Part shown: piece by piece, positions 1 to 8,262 of the stretch
How positions within the stretch are numbered: the stretch's first letter is position 1
Layout: each line of letters begins with the position of its first letter
Origin: Flavobacteriaceae bacterium UBA3356
Lineage (GTDB): Bacteria > Bacteroidota > Bacteroidia > Flavobacteriales > Flavobacteriaceae
NCBI GenBank assembly: GCA_002360635.1
Contig: DEQW01000011.1
Coordinates: 1 to 64,000 of the forward strand
Direction: 5' to 3'
DNA length: 64,000 nt
The notes under the pieces: model-generated
What the model was told of the DNA's origin: nothing
The model's database searches: none
Seen by the model: only the letters and a program-made list of their open reading frames with translations
Translations under genes and position numbers: made by a program

Positions 1-17
1 TTTTCATAGGATACGTT

Positions 18-30
18 GTTACCTGTAGTG
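18..30. repeat. Left arm of 13-bp inverted repeat bracketing the NucS-like gene
   Basis: GTTACCTGTAGTG matches the reverse complement of 1419-1431 at 12 of 13 bases. The two arms sit just outside the stop and start of the gene at 34-1392, so the gene looks like a discrete cassette. No further similarity extends beyond the arms. Confidence 0.6.
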
Positions 31-33
31 CTT

Positions 34-1392
34 TTACGCAATCTTGTCGAAATCAAAATTGTATGTGTAAAGTTCAATATTATCTTTTTCTTCCACAAGT
101 TTTATTAATTCCGCTTTTGGTTTATGTAAGCAGATAATTCCTTTAATGTTTCTATTTAACTCTTTCGTTAGTCCAAAAATATATTTTTCAGTCTGTTCAA
201 CAACTTCAATTCCAGCCTCATTCCGTTTTAATTCTACAACATACAATTGGTCAGTTTTTTTGTCGATAAGTAATAAATCTAAAAATCCGTTTACGCTTGA
301 AATATAATATTGTCGTCCATAAATATTCTCATCTTGATAAACTTCCAAATTTTTATTAAAAACTTGAAAACCATATTTAATTTGCTCTAAAATCATATCC
401 TCAAGAGCTTTCTCTTTTGAGATTAGTTTTGTTGTCTCAAATTCTCCAATATCAAAAGCTTTTTTAGGTTTGAAAAGTTGCTTTATTATATCGTCCACAA
501 ATTCAATATCTTCTATTTTTTGAGAAAATTCTTCTTTTTGCTTTTTGTAATAATAATCATTTGGAACTTTTCTAATTACAAAATCTAAAATGTCAATTGC
601 TTTATTGAATTGTTGAGTTTTTTCTAAAGCAAGTAAATAATTGTTTACAAATATTGTAAATAAATCTACCTTTTCGGTTTCAGTATTTTCTTCGTAATTT
701 ATGGCAAAGTTATCTTCTAAATTTATTAAACCAAGACTTAAATCATAGGTTTTAATTGCATTTTCATAATCTTGTAATCGATTATAGCAAAATGCAATAT
801 CATTTAAAACATTCCACTTTGGAAATATTATTGAGTCCATTTCTCCAAGAGATATAGTTTCTCCTAAATCGTTTTCTGTTTTATTTTTCTCAATTTCCGA
901 AATTCCATTTAAAAATCGAAGGTTACTTTTAATTGCGTTTTCATAATTTTCGTTTTCTTGATAACAAATACCAATAAAATAATCGGCTACATAATTATCA
1001 ATTCTATTAAAATAAAATAGTGCTAAATCTGAACTTTCATCGGAAAGTTTGATAAATCCGTTTATAAAATCGTTTGCATCTGTTCCTTCTGAAATTGATA
1101 ACGATTTCTCAAATAGGTTTTCTTTTACTTCACTACTAAAAAACGAGAATAATGGCTCGTAAGAAAGAAAATACATTGTAGGAAATTCGTTTAGGTCTTC
1201 CACAAATATGTTAGCGATAAATTCAATAAATTCTGAAGGAAGATTGGCAAATGCTTTTCTTGTTATAGAATTCTCCTTGTAAAGTTCCTCGACAACCAAT
1301 TCATTTTCATAACTATCTTTTAGTTTTTTTAGGCCTTTTTCGGTTGGATTTTTTTTGTAGTTGGAAAGAAGATTTATAAATGTTTTACTCAT
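34..1392 (-). CDS. TPR-like protein with C-terminal NucS/PDDEXK nuclease-like domain
   Basis: This 452-residue soluble protein has no signal peptide or membrane segment. Its middle holds TPR-like helical pairs, around residues 135-155 and 197-225, each with an 'ENAIK' type helix. The last 120 residues resemble the C-terminal nuclease domain of the EndoMS/NucS family. D372 lies in 'GFLDLLLID' and E387-L-K389 in 'YVVELKR', which gives the D...ExK signature of the PDDEXK fold, and the following helix is Q/E-rich as in RecB-like nucleases. I infer a DNA-acting accessory protein, possibly in defence. It lacks the N-terminal domain of true NucS. It is AT-rich, lies between 13-bp inverted repeats, and is next to a decayed tyrosine recombinase, all of which point to horizontal acquisition. 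The start is the ATG at 1392, with no strong ribosome binding site. Confidence 0.7.
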   Translation of the reverse strand: MSKTFINLLSNYKKNPTEKGLKKLKDSYENELVVEELYKENSITRKAFANLPSEFIEFIANIFVEDLNEFPTMYFLSYEPLFSFFSSEVKENLFEKSLSISEGTDANDFINGFIKLSDESSDLALFYFNRIDNYVADYFIGICYQENENYENAIKSNLRFLNGISEIEKNKTENDLGETISLGEMDSIIFPKWNVLNDIAFCYNRLQDYENAIKTYDLSLGLINLEDNFAINYEENTETEKVDLFTIFVNNYLLALEKTQQFNKAIDILDFVIRKVPNDYYYKKQKEEFSQKIEDIEFVDDIIKQLFKPKKAFDIGEFETTKLISKEKALEDMILEQIKYGFQVFNKNLEVYQDENIYGRQYYISSVNGFLDLLLIDKKTDQLYVVELKRNEAGIEVVEQTEKYIFGLTKELNRNIKGIICLHKPKAELIKLVEEKDNIELYTYNFDFDKIA

Positions 1393-1418
1393 ATTTTAAT
1401 GGTTGCAGGATTTTTTTG

Positions 1419-1431
1419 CATTACAGGTAAC
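1419..1431. repeat. Right arm of 13-bp inverted repeat bracketing the NucS-like gene
   Basis: CATTACAGGTAAC is the partner of the arm at 18-30 (12 of 13 bases complementary). It lies 27 bases upstream of the start codon of the bracketed gene. Confidence 0.6.
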
Positions 1432-1480
1432 TTGTTTATATAAACGCTTTTTCCATTTTTAGTTTGCCCATTTGGCATGC

Positions 1481-1514
1481 TATGAACGGTTTTGGCGCTT
1501 TTAATACGTTCATA
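1481..1514. repeat. Perfect 8-bp inverted repeat between recombinase and cassette gene
   Basis: TATGAACG at 1481-1488 and CGTTCATA at 1507-1514 are perfect inverse complements around an 18-base spacer. They lie 55 bases beyond the recombinase stop. The paired arms could be a recombinase core site or a weak terminator stem, but no T-run follows closely enough to be convincing as a terminator. Confidence 0.45.
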
Positions 1515-1569
1515 TTTTCAACTAAAAAAAGGAAGGGTTTATTCATGTTTTTCAATATAATTATATTTA

Positions 1570-2702
1570 TTAAAACTCATCTAAAGGGTTTTTAATTTTT
1601 TTCAGACTATTATCAGTTACATGGGTGTAGATCATCGTTGTCTTAGGGCTGTTATGTCCCAATAATTCTTGTATATATCTAATGTCTGTGCCATTTTCCA
1701 ATAAATGCGTAGCAAAACTATGCCGTAACGTATGTAACGTTATTCCCTGTTTGAAAATACCTGCTCGTTTAACTGCTTGTGCCAATACTTCTCTCGCGGT
1801 GGTATTGCTGTAAGAATCATGGTCACGGCCTTCAAACAAATATTTTTGGGCTTGTATTGTTTGTAATAGGTACGTAACATATCTAAAATTTTAACCGAAA
1901 GAAGTGTGTAACGGTCTTTCTTACCCTTGGCACTTCTAACAAAGAGCAACCCTCGTTTACTGTCTACATCTGTTACGCGCATAGAAAGTGCTTCGCCAAT
2001 ACGTAAGCCGCCACTATATAGTAAGGCTAACAAGGTTTTGTGCTTTATGTTATGTGTAGCGTCCAATATACTTTTCACCTCTTCTTTTGTTAGTACTATA
2101 GGTAGTTTTTTAGGCTTTTGAGGCCTGTCAAGCGATTCTAATTGAAAGTCAATATCACAGAATTCAGCATACTTTTTTATGCCATTTATGCATTGGTTTT
2201 GGTAGGAAACAGAATAATTTCTTGCAATAAGGTAATCATGATTAAAACGCTGAACCCATAATGCATTTATCTCCTCTGTTTTCTTTAATTGCAGGTAGCG
2301 CAAAAACAAGGCTGTTACGCCTTTATAGGTACATATTGTGTTTTCTGAAAGACGTTTTTCAAGCATCCAACGCTCAAATTGATTTAACTTTTTATCTAAA
2401 TGTACTGCTAAGGTTGGCAGTTTCACCTGTTTTTTAACCTGCTTGGCTTTAGGTTTTTGTTTTTTCTGTAATTCTGAATAATCCACATAACAATTCAAAC
2501 TCCTTAATTCAGAAAATAAAACGTGTAACGCTTTGTGCTTTTGCACTACATAATAGTGCTTGTGATGATCATTCCATTTGAAACAGGTTAGCTCGTTTAC
2601 AATAGTTTTTTGGGCAAGTTTGGAGTTAAAATGAATAATATAACAAGCCTGACCATTGTATATAGTCTCTGTTAATTTAATATGAAAAGTTGTATTTCTC
2701 AT
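1570..2702 (-). pseudogene. Tyrosine recombinase (XerC/D-like), disrupted by one frameshift
   Basis: Two overlapping frames make up one integrase. The upstream frame (ATG at 2702) carries an N-terminal extension of about 85 residues, the SAM-like core-binding domain, the first catalytic Arg in 'SGGLRIGEAL' and the catalytic Lys in 'KGKKDRY'. The downstream frame (to 1570) carries 'HTLRHSFATHL', 'GHNSPKTT' and the nucleophile Tyr in 'YTHV'. The frames join at the five-T run 1843-1847 (A5 on the coding strand). One more base there would restore an intact protein of about 377 residues with every catalytic residue. The insert that marks integron IntI enzymes is absent. A TATATTTG box at 2773-2766 may be its -7 element. 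The lesion could be real decay, slippage-based switching or a sequencing error. Confidence 0.8.
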
Positions 2703-2882
2703 AAATAAGAAATATCCTAATCGTGATAAAAGGTTGCATGCAAAACTAAAGGGGAGTGGTACGTTCAAATATAATTAAAAAACTTGAACTACACTGCAAG
2801 GTTTGACGTATCGAAAAAAAGAAGAGGTCTTTATGATTTTTTAAAATGGTTTGTAATTTAAAATTGGAATTGTGCTATAATA

Positions 2883-2907
2883 AAAGCGAGCTATACCAGC
2901 TCGCTTT
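2883..2907 (-). terminator. Rho-independent terminator after the GlcG-like gene
   Basis: Arms 2883-2892 and 2898-2907 form a perfect 10-bp stem with a 5-base loop. It lies 24 bases past the stop of the leftward gene ending at 2931, and Ts follow on the minus strand. It is nearly symmetrical and could act in both directions. Confidence 0.75.
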
Positions 2908-2930
2908 ATCTTGTTTTACTATGGGTACTT

Positions 2931-3332
2931 TTATAATGCTTCGGTACCGGCTTTAGCAACTGTATGATCATTATCAACGGTGCTACCGCTTACGCCAATG
3001 GCCCCGACTATGGTTCCATCGCTATTGGTAACCGGTATTCCGCCAGGGAATGAAATTAATCCACCGTTTGAGTGCTCTATATTATATAGAGGCTCCCCAG
3101 GCTGTGCGAGCTTACCTATTTCGCCACTGTTCATATCGAAAAAGCGGGCGGTTTTGGCTTTTTTAAGGGCAATATCTGAGCTTCCTAACCAAGCGCCGTC
3201 CATACGTACAAAAGCCACTTGGTTAGCACCGGCATCAACCACGCTAATGTTCATTTTTGTATCTATTTCTTTTGCTTTAGCCTTCGCCGCTGCAATCATC
3301 TTTTCTGCTTGTTCTAAATTAATTGTATTCAT
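2931..3332 (-). CDS. GlcG/HbpS (DUF336) family protein
   Basis: This 133-residue protein covers the full length of the GlcG/HbpS family. The conserved parts are the N-terminal helix rich in Ala and Lys, 'ISVVDAGANQVAFVRMDGA', the helix beginning 'SSDIALKKAKTA', and the glycine-rich end 'FPGGIPV...GAIGVSG'. Family members bind haem or small ligands (HbpS) or lie in glycolate operons (GlcG); the exact role here is unknown. There is no signal peptide, so it is probably cytoplasmic. It lies about 100 bp downstream of the succinate-semialdehyde dehydrogenase gene in the same direction and could share its transcript, ending at the terminator at 2883-2907. Confidence 0.85.
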   Translation of the reverse strand: MNTINLEQAEKMIAAAKAKAKEIDTKMNISVVDAGANQVAFVRMDGAWLGSSDIALKKAKTARFFDMNSGEIGKLAQPGEPLYNIEHSNGGLISFPGGIPVTNSDGTIVGAIGVSGSTVDNDHTVAKAGTEAL

Positions 3333-3433
3333 AAAATTTCGTTTTTAAGTTAGTAATCGTTTAATTATTTTAAAGTTGTAAGCCAAATATAAGGTGGCTG
3401 AGTGCGTTGCCGAAAGGCAAAGTGTATCGAAGC

Positions 3434-4822
3434 CTAACTCAACTGCATCACTGCCTTAGTATTTACAAACTCTTTTAAGCCAAAACCACCATGTTCACGT
3501 CCGTATCCGGAGTTCTTCACGCCGCCAAAAGGCATGTTGGGCTGTGCCAGTCCAAATGAGTTGATAAATACCATGCCGGTATCAAAATGCTTCTTAGCGA
3601 GGTCAAAGGCTTTATCGGTATCTTCTGAAAAAATACCACCACCTAAACCAAAACGACTGTCATTGGCAATGCGCATCGCATCTTCAGCATCTTTGGCGTG
3701 TATTAGTGAAGCTACGGGGCCAAATAATTCATCATCATAAGCAGGTTGTCCAGGTTCTACATTTTCTAAAATGGTTGCTGGATAATAGTATCCTTTTCCT
3801 TCGGGTATTTCGCCGCCACATAATACTTTGGCGCCTTTTTTCACACTCTCGGTAACTTGTTCGTGTAAATCGTTCCGTAAATCCTCACGTGCCATAGGGC
3901 CTATTTTAGAGTTTTCATCTGTTGGGTCGCCGTGATTTACGCCTTTCATTCGTTTTACAAAAGCTTCTTTAAACTCCTCATAAACTTTATCTACTACAAT
4001 AAAGCGCTTGGCGGCCACACAGGTTTCACCATTATTATACACACGACCATTTACGCAGTGTTTTACGGCCTTGTCTATATTGGCATCATCCAATACAATG
4101 TAGGCATCGTTACTACCTAATTCCAATACGGTTTTCTTCAATTTAGCACCTGCTTTTTTCCCGATTATTTTACCTGCTTCCGGACTTCCCGTGAGGGTGA
4201 CACCACGTACCAAATCGTTATCTATAATAGCATCTGATTGGTCATGGTTTATCAACAAAACCGTAAATAAATGTTTGGGCAGTCCTGCATCTGTATAGAT
4301 TTTTTCCAATAACTTGGCACATCCAGTTACGCTTTCGGCGTGTTTTAGTAACACACCGTTTCCTGCCATTAAATTGGCAATGGAGTATCGTATAACTTGA
4401 TACGCAGGAAAATTCCAGGGCTGTATTCCATACACCACACCAATAGGGGAATAGGTGATTACACCCTTCCCTCCGTTGGGTAGTTCTCGTTCATCATCAG
4501 CTAATTCTTTCGGTCCATTTTCAGAAGTGTAATCACAAATGCCCGTGCATAAATCTACTTCCTGTTTGCTTTGTTTCAGCAGTTTTCCCATTTCTTGGGT
4601 CATTAAGTTTGCCAATTCGTCTTTATGGTTTTGCAAACTTTCACCAATGGCTTTAATTACCTTGGCGCGTTCCTCAACTGGTTTTGTCTTCCAATCTAGG
4701 AAAGCTTTGTGGCATTTTTGTACAGCTTCTTCTGCTTGTTTATCCGTCATAAACGGATAGCGTTGTATCAATTCTCCCGTTGCTGGGTTTATAGTTTTTA
4801 ATCCTTCTAATTGCTCATTCAT
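3434..4822 (-). CDS. NAD(P)-dependent succinate-semialdehyde dehydrogenase (aldehyde dehydrogenase family)
   Basis: The 462-residue protein is a full-length aldehyde dehydrogenase closest in size and sequence to the Sad/GabD-type succinate-semialdehyde dehydrogenases, which oxidise succinate semialdehyde to succinate in GABA catabolism. Visible are 'QPWNFP' with Asn137, the nucleotide-binding 'TGS' at 211-213, the general base Glu234 in 'LELG', the catalytic Cys268 in 'NNGETC', and 'ELFGPV' further on. The reading frame stays open upstream, but the ATG at 4822 starts the family-like sequence and avoids overlap with the reductase gene, whose stop is only 25 bp away. The two are likely co-transcribed. 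Substrate is assigned by resemblance only; a broader aldehyde range is possible. Confidence 0.88.
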   Translation of the reverse strand: MNEQLEGLKTINPATGELIQRYPFMTDKQAEEAVQKCHKAFLDWKTKPVEERAKVIKAIGESLQNHKDELANLMTQEMGKLLKQSKQEVDLCTGICDYTSENGPKELADDERELPNGGKGVITYSPIGVVYGIQPWNFPAYQVIRYSIANLMAGNGVLLKHAESVTGCAKLLEKIYTDAGLPKHLFTVLLINHDQSDAIIDNDLVRGVTLTGSPEAGKIIGKKAGAKLKKTVLELGSNDAYIVLDDANIDKAVKHCVNGRVYNNGETCVAAKRFIVVDKVYEEFKEAFVKRMKGVNHGDPTDENSKIGPMAREDLRNDLHEQVTESVKKGAKVLCGGEIPEGKGYYYPATILENVEPGQPAYDDELFGPVASLIHAKDAEDAMRIANDSRFGLGGGIFSEDTDKAFDLAKKHFDTGMVFINSFGLAQPNMPFGGVKNSGYGREHGGFGLKEFVNTKAVMQLS

Positions 4823-4847
4823 AGTTTTCTTTTTTTTTGTTAATAAT

Positions 4848-5966
4848 TTACGAGGAAGTAAGGCTTTTTTCTTTTGCCTTCGATTCATAGTCGATATAGC
4901 CTTCCTTGCCTTGTGTGTAAAAAGTGTCTTTGTCCCAATCACTAAGGGGTATGTTTTTTTCAAATCGTTCAACCAAATCGGGGTTGCTTACATAGGGTTT
5001 TCCAAACGCAACCAGATCGGCGTCACCACGGTCTAAAACAGCATTTCCTTTTTCTTGGTCAAAACTCGTATTGATCATTAATGTACCTTTATAAATAGGG
5101 CGATACCGCTTTGCAATTTCAGTTTCAGCATACGGCACTTCACTTACATCGTTAAAAGGTTCGCTTAGATGTAAATACGCCAGATCATACTCGTTTAATT
5201 TATTGATCATATAATCAAAAGTGGGTAATGTCTCTTTATCCATCGTCATTCCGAAGATTCCGTGAAGGGATGGATTCATCCGTAAGCCAATTCTATTTTC
5301 TGGCATAACTTTTTTCATTGCATCTAATACTTCAAACAGAAAACGGGCACGGTTTTCTATGCTACCTCCATAGGCATCAGTTCGATGGTTGGAAGTGCCA
5401 TTAAAAAATTGGTGAAACAAATACCCGTTACTGGAATGTATTTCCACACCATCAAAACCGGCTTCCATCGCATTTTTAGCAGCGTTGGCAAAATCTTGAA
5501 TAGTTTGTTGGATATCTTCAGTAGTCATTTCTTTGGGGATAACGGTATCTTTAAATCCATTTGGTGTAAAGGATTTCGCGTCCGGATTTAGTGCTGAAGG
5601 CGCATGCGGTAATTCGCCATTGTGAAAATCAGGGTGCGAAATACGTCCCACATGCCACAGTTGGATAAAAATCCGTCCGTCGGCTTCGTGTACAGCCTTT
5701 GTTACTTTTTTCCATCCTTCCACTTGTGCTTCGGTGTGAATGCCAGGTGTGTGAATATATCCCACAGCTTTTTCAGAAACCTGCGAGCCTTCGGTAATTA
5801 TTAATCCAGCAGAAGCTCGTTGCTGGTAATAAACTGCATGTTTGTCTTGAGTTGGTTTTTTTTCGGGGTTATTGGCACGGCTTCTTGTCATGGGTGCCAT
5901 TACCACTCGGTTGGGTAACTGTAAGTCGCCCATGGTATAGGGCTGTAATAATGCTTGTTTGCTCAT
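4848..5966 (-). CDS. Old yellow enzyme family alkene reductase (NemA-like)
   Basis: This 372-residue FMN-dependent TIM-barrel enzyme reduces activated C=C bonds, nitrate esters or similar electrophiles with NAD(P)H. Diagnostic residues are visible: 'APMTRSRA' near the N terminus, 'QLWHVGR' at 102-108, the substrate-binding pair His177 and Asn180 in 'EIHSSNGY' with the following Tyr182, and 'YGGSIENRARF' at 199-209. The ATG at 5966 is preferred to the in-frame TTG one codon earlier. It leads a tight two-gene unit with the aldehyde dehydrogenase, consistent with joint handling of reactive carbonyl or electrophilic compounds. That pairing is inferred from spacing only. Confidence 0.92.
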   Translation of the reverse strand: MSKQALLQPYTMGDLQLPNRVVMAPMTRSRANNPEKKPTQDKHAVYYQQRASAGLIITEGSQVSEKAVGYIHTPGIHTEAQVEGWKKVTKAVHEADGRIFIQLWHVGRISHPDFHNGELPHAPSALNPDAKSFTPNGFKDTVIPKEMTTEDIQQTIQDFANAAKNAMEAGFDGVEIHSSNGYLFHQFFNGTSNHRTDAYGGSIENRARFLFEVLDAMKKVMPENRIGLRMNPSLHGIFGMTMDKETLPTFDYMINKLNEYDLAYLHLSEPFNDVSEVPYAETEIAKRYRPIYKGTLMINTSFDQEKGNAVLDRGDADLVAFGKPYVSNPDLVERFEKNIPLSDWDKDTFYTQGKEGYIDYESKAKEKSLTSS

Positions 5967-6407
5967 CAATTTTTTTTGTTTTTTCTGAAGACATCAGGTA
6001 AAATAAAAATTTGTGTAAAATCATTTTTACTTATGATAAATATTGCTTCTGTCTTCTAATTTTTTTAATAAATATACGGCATTCCCTTGCCATTTGAGTG
6101 TTTATAAGCATAAGCCTGTGTTAAAGGAGTGATAATGTTTTCAAAAAAAACTAAAGTCGAATCTAAAATAAAAAGGCTAGCTCGTAAATTATACTTTGAA
6201 TAAAAGTTTAAGGCAGCTACCAGTTTTACAAATTCACCAAACATCTTCAAATCCCATTTTTAAAGATGTTCGAGTGGTTTTATGTTGGAGCTATGGCAAT
6301 GGAAGTAAATCAATCTGATACATAAAATTGCGATGTGCCGAGGGATGTTGAAATATATTGAAGAAAACCCATGCTTTAAAATTCGTAAATCGTACTTTAA
6401 AAATCAC
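5967..6407. other. Intergenic region, no supported gene
   Basis: About 440 bases separate the divergent reductase gene and the ffh promoter. A 61-codon leftward frame at 6065-6250 has no recognisable domain and no promoter, so I do not call it. I looked for the SRP RNA core next to ffh and did not see it. Confidence 0.6.
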
Positions 6408-6438
6408 TTTGAAACTCCCTTTCAGAATGTTATCTTTG
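6408..6438 (+). promoter_or_regulatory. Bacteroidota-type promoter of ffh
   Basis: TTTG at 6408-6411 and TATCTTTG at 6431-6438 are separated by 19 bases. This fits the known TTTG/TAnnTTTG consensus of the Bacteroidota primary sigma factor. It lies 46 bases before the ffh start. Confidence 0.7.
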
Positions 6439-6484
6439 CAACCCTATACACCTAAAAAGGTCTGTAAACTAAAGCGTAAAGAAT

Positions 6485-7813
6485 ATGTTTGATAATTTAA
6501 GTGATAAGTTAGATAAAGCAATGCACGTCCTAAAGGGACACGGCCAAATTACTGAAGTAAACGTAGCCGAAACCCTTAAAGAAGTACGCCGTGCTTTGCT
6601 CGATGCCGATGTTAACTTTAAAACTGCCAAAGAATTTACCAATACCGTTAAAGAGAAAGCCCTTGGGCAAAACGTATTGACTTCCCTACAACCTGGGCAG
6701 TTAATGGTAAAATTGGTAAAAGATGAACTGACTGAATTAATGGGTGGAGACACCGCAGGAATCGATTTGAGCGGAAGCCCAAGCGTGATTTTAATGTCTG
6801 GTTTACAGGGTAGTGGTAAGACAACTTTCTCTGGTAAATTGGCCAATTACTTAAAAACAAAAAAGACCAAAAAACCTTTGTTGGTTGCTTGTGATGTGTA
6901 CCGTCCGGCGGCAATTAATCAGTTGCACGTAGTAGGGGAGCAGATAAAGGTTGAAGTATATAGCGAAGAAGGGAACAAAAACCCAGTACAAATTGCACAA
7001 AATGCAATTGCTCACGCTAAACAAAACGGGAACAACGCTGTAATTATTGATACTGCTGGTCGTTTGGCAATCGATGAGGCGATGATGACCGAAATAGCCG
7101 ATATCCATAAAGCCATTGATCCAAATGAAACCTTGTTTGTTGTAGATGCTATGACAGGGCAAGATGCGGTTAATACGGCTAAAACATTTAACGAACGCCT
7201 TAATTTTGATGGAGTTGTATTAACCAAGTTAGACGGTGATACTCGTGGTGGTGCCGCAATATCCATTAAAAGTGTAGTAAATAAACCCATCAAGTTTATT
7301 GGTACCGGTGAAAAGATGGATGCCATTGATGTATTCCACCCGGCACGTATGGCCGATCGTATTTTAGGGATGGGTGATGTTGTATCGTTGGTAGAGCGTG
7401 CACAGGAACAGTTTGACGAAGAAGAGTCGCGTAAACTTCAAAAGAAAATTGCAAAAAATCAGTTTGGTTTTGACGATTTCATCAAGCAGATTCAACAAGT
7501 TAAGAAAATGGGTAGCATGAAGGATCTCGTGGGTATGATTCCCGGAGCCGGAAAAGCCCTTAAAGGAGTAGATATTGATGATGACGCCTTTAAAGGTATT
7601 GAAGCAATAATCCATTCCATGACACCTGAAGAACGAACCAGCCCATCGGTAATCAATGGTAGTCGAAAAAAACGTATTGCTAAAGGTAGCGGTACCTCAG
7701 TACAGGAAGTAAATCAGTTGCTAAAACAGTTTAACCAAATGAGCAAAATGATGAAGATGATGCAAGGTGGCGGCGGACGCAAAATGATGCAGATGATGAA
7801 CAAGATGCGGTAG
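6485..7813 (+). CDS. ffh: Signal recognition particle protein Ffh
   Basis: The 442-residue SRP54 GTPase binds signal sequences of nascent membrane proteins and delivers ribosomes to FtsY. The N domain (1-90) is followed by the G domain with the P-loop 'GLQGSGKTT' at 106-114, 'DTAGR' at 189-193 and 'TKLD' at 247-250. The methionine-rich M domain runs from about 300 to the end, closing with a run of Met, Gly and Lys residues. The length is normal. The gene stands alone with its own promoter; its stop is 50 bp before an inserted four-helix-bundle gene. Confidence 0.98.
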   Translation: MFDNLSDKLDKAMHVLKGHGQITEVNVAETLKEVRRALLDADVNFKTAKEFTNTVKEKALGQNVLTSLQPGQLMVKLVKDELTELMGGDTAGIDLSGSPSVILMSGLQGSGKTTFSGKLANYLKTKKTKKPLLVACDVYRPAAINQLHVVGEQIKVEVYSEEGNKNPVQIAQNAIAHAKQNGNNAVIIDTAGRLAIDEAMMTEIADIHKAIDPNETLFVVDAMTGQDAVNTAKTFNERLNFDGVVLTKLDGDTRGGAAISIKSVVNKPIKFIGTGEKMDAIDVFHPARMADRILGMGDVVSLVERAQEQFDEEESRKLQKKIAKNQFGFDDFIKQIQQVKKMGSMKDLVGMIPGAGKALKGVDIDDDAFKGIEAIIHSMTPEERTSPSVINGSRKKRIAKGSGTSVQEVNQLLKQFNQMSKMMKMMQGGGGRKMMQMMNKMR

Positions 7814-7823
7814 CTTTTAGTGT

Positions 7824-7858
7824 ACAGTTGACAGTTTCAGTATGCAGTGAACAGTAAA
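7824..7858. repeat. Degenerate 7-bp tandem repeat, left flank of the S23-type gene
   Basis: Five imperfect heptamers (type acagttg) run up to six bases before the start codon at 7864. Within them 7825-7847 is complementary at 19 of 23 bases to 8226-8248 on the other side of the gene. Confidence 0.6.
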
Positions 7859-7863
7859 TAATT

Positions 7864-8217
7864 ATGAGTTTTAAAACGTTAAAAGCGTATCAAATAGGAT
7901 TTGATTTAGCGATGGAAATATTTGAGATTTCTAAGTCGTTTCCCAAGGAAGAAAAATACTCACTTACTGATCAAATAAGAAGAAGCTCTCGCTCTGTTTG
8001 TGCTAATATTTCCGAAGCATATAGAAAGAGAAAATATGAAAAGCATTTTATTAGTAAATTAACCGATAGTGATGCTGAAACTCAAACGTGGTTAGAGTTT
8101 GCTCAAAAGTGTGAATATATAAATTTAGATACTAAAAAGAGGTTAATTGAGAAGAGCCAAGAAGTGGGTAAACTCATTAATTTTATGATACAGAACCCTG
8201 GTAAATTTGGAGTTTAA
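7864..8217 (+). CDS. Four-helix bundle protein (S23 / rRNA intervening-sequence protein family)
   Basis: This 117-residue protein matches the family first seen as ORFs in 23S rRNA intervening sequences and related to the Avd accessory protein of diversity-generating retroelements. Typical segments are 'LKAYQIGFDLAMEIFEI' at the N terminus, 'LTDQIRRSSRSVCANISEA' in the middle, and a Glu/Lys-rich pair of C-terminal helices. The family function is not settled; the fold is a small basic bundle likely to bind nucleic acid. The gene lies between ffh and folD and is bracketed by 23-bp inverted repeats built from degenerate heptamers, which suggests that gene and repeats arrived together. It has no promoter that I can recognise. 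Confidence 0.9.
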   Translation: MSFKTLKAYQIGFDLAMEIFEISKSFPKEEKYSLTDQIRRSSRSVCANISEAYRKRKYEKHFISKLTDSDAETQTWLEFAQKCEYINLDTKKRLIEKSQEVGKLINFMIQNPGKFGV

Positions 8218-8223
8218 GTTTAA

Positions 8224-8251
8224 AACTGCCGACTGCAACTGCCAACTGAAT
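8224..8251. repeat. Degenerate 7-bp tandem repeat, right flank of the S23-type gene
   Basis: Four imperfect heptamers (type actgcca) begin seven bases after the stop. They form the inverse of the left flank, with 8226-8248 pairing with 7825-7847 at 19 of 23 positions. The repeat ends 11 bases before the folD start. Confidence 0.6.
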
Positions 8252-8262
8252 ACTATATTTTT

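Noticed and set aside
1570..2702. Integron integrase IntI
   Set aside because: The additional domain that marks IntI enzymes is absent, and no attI or array of attC sites with the standard core is seen next to it.
6065..6250. A 61-codon leftward open frame upstream of ffh
   Set aside because: No domain, no promoter, no ribosome binding site, and it lies in a gap of AT-rich non-coding sequence.
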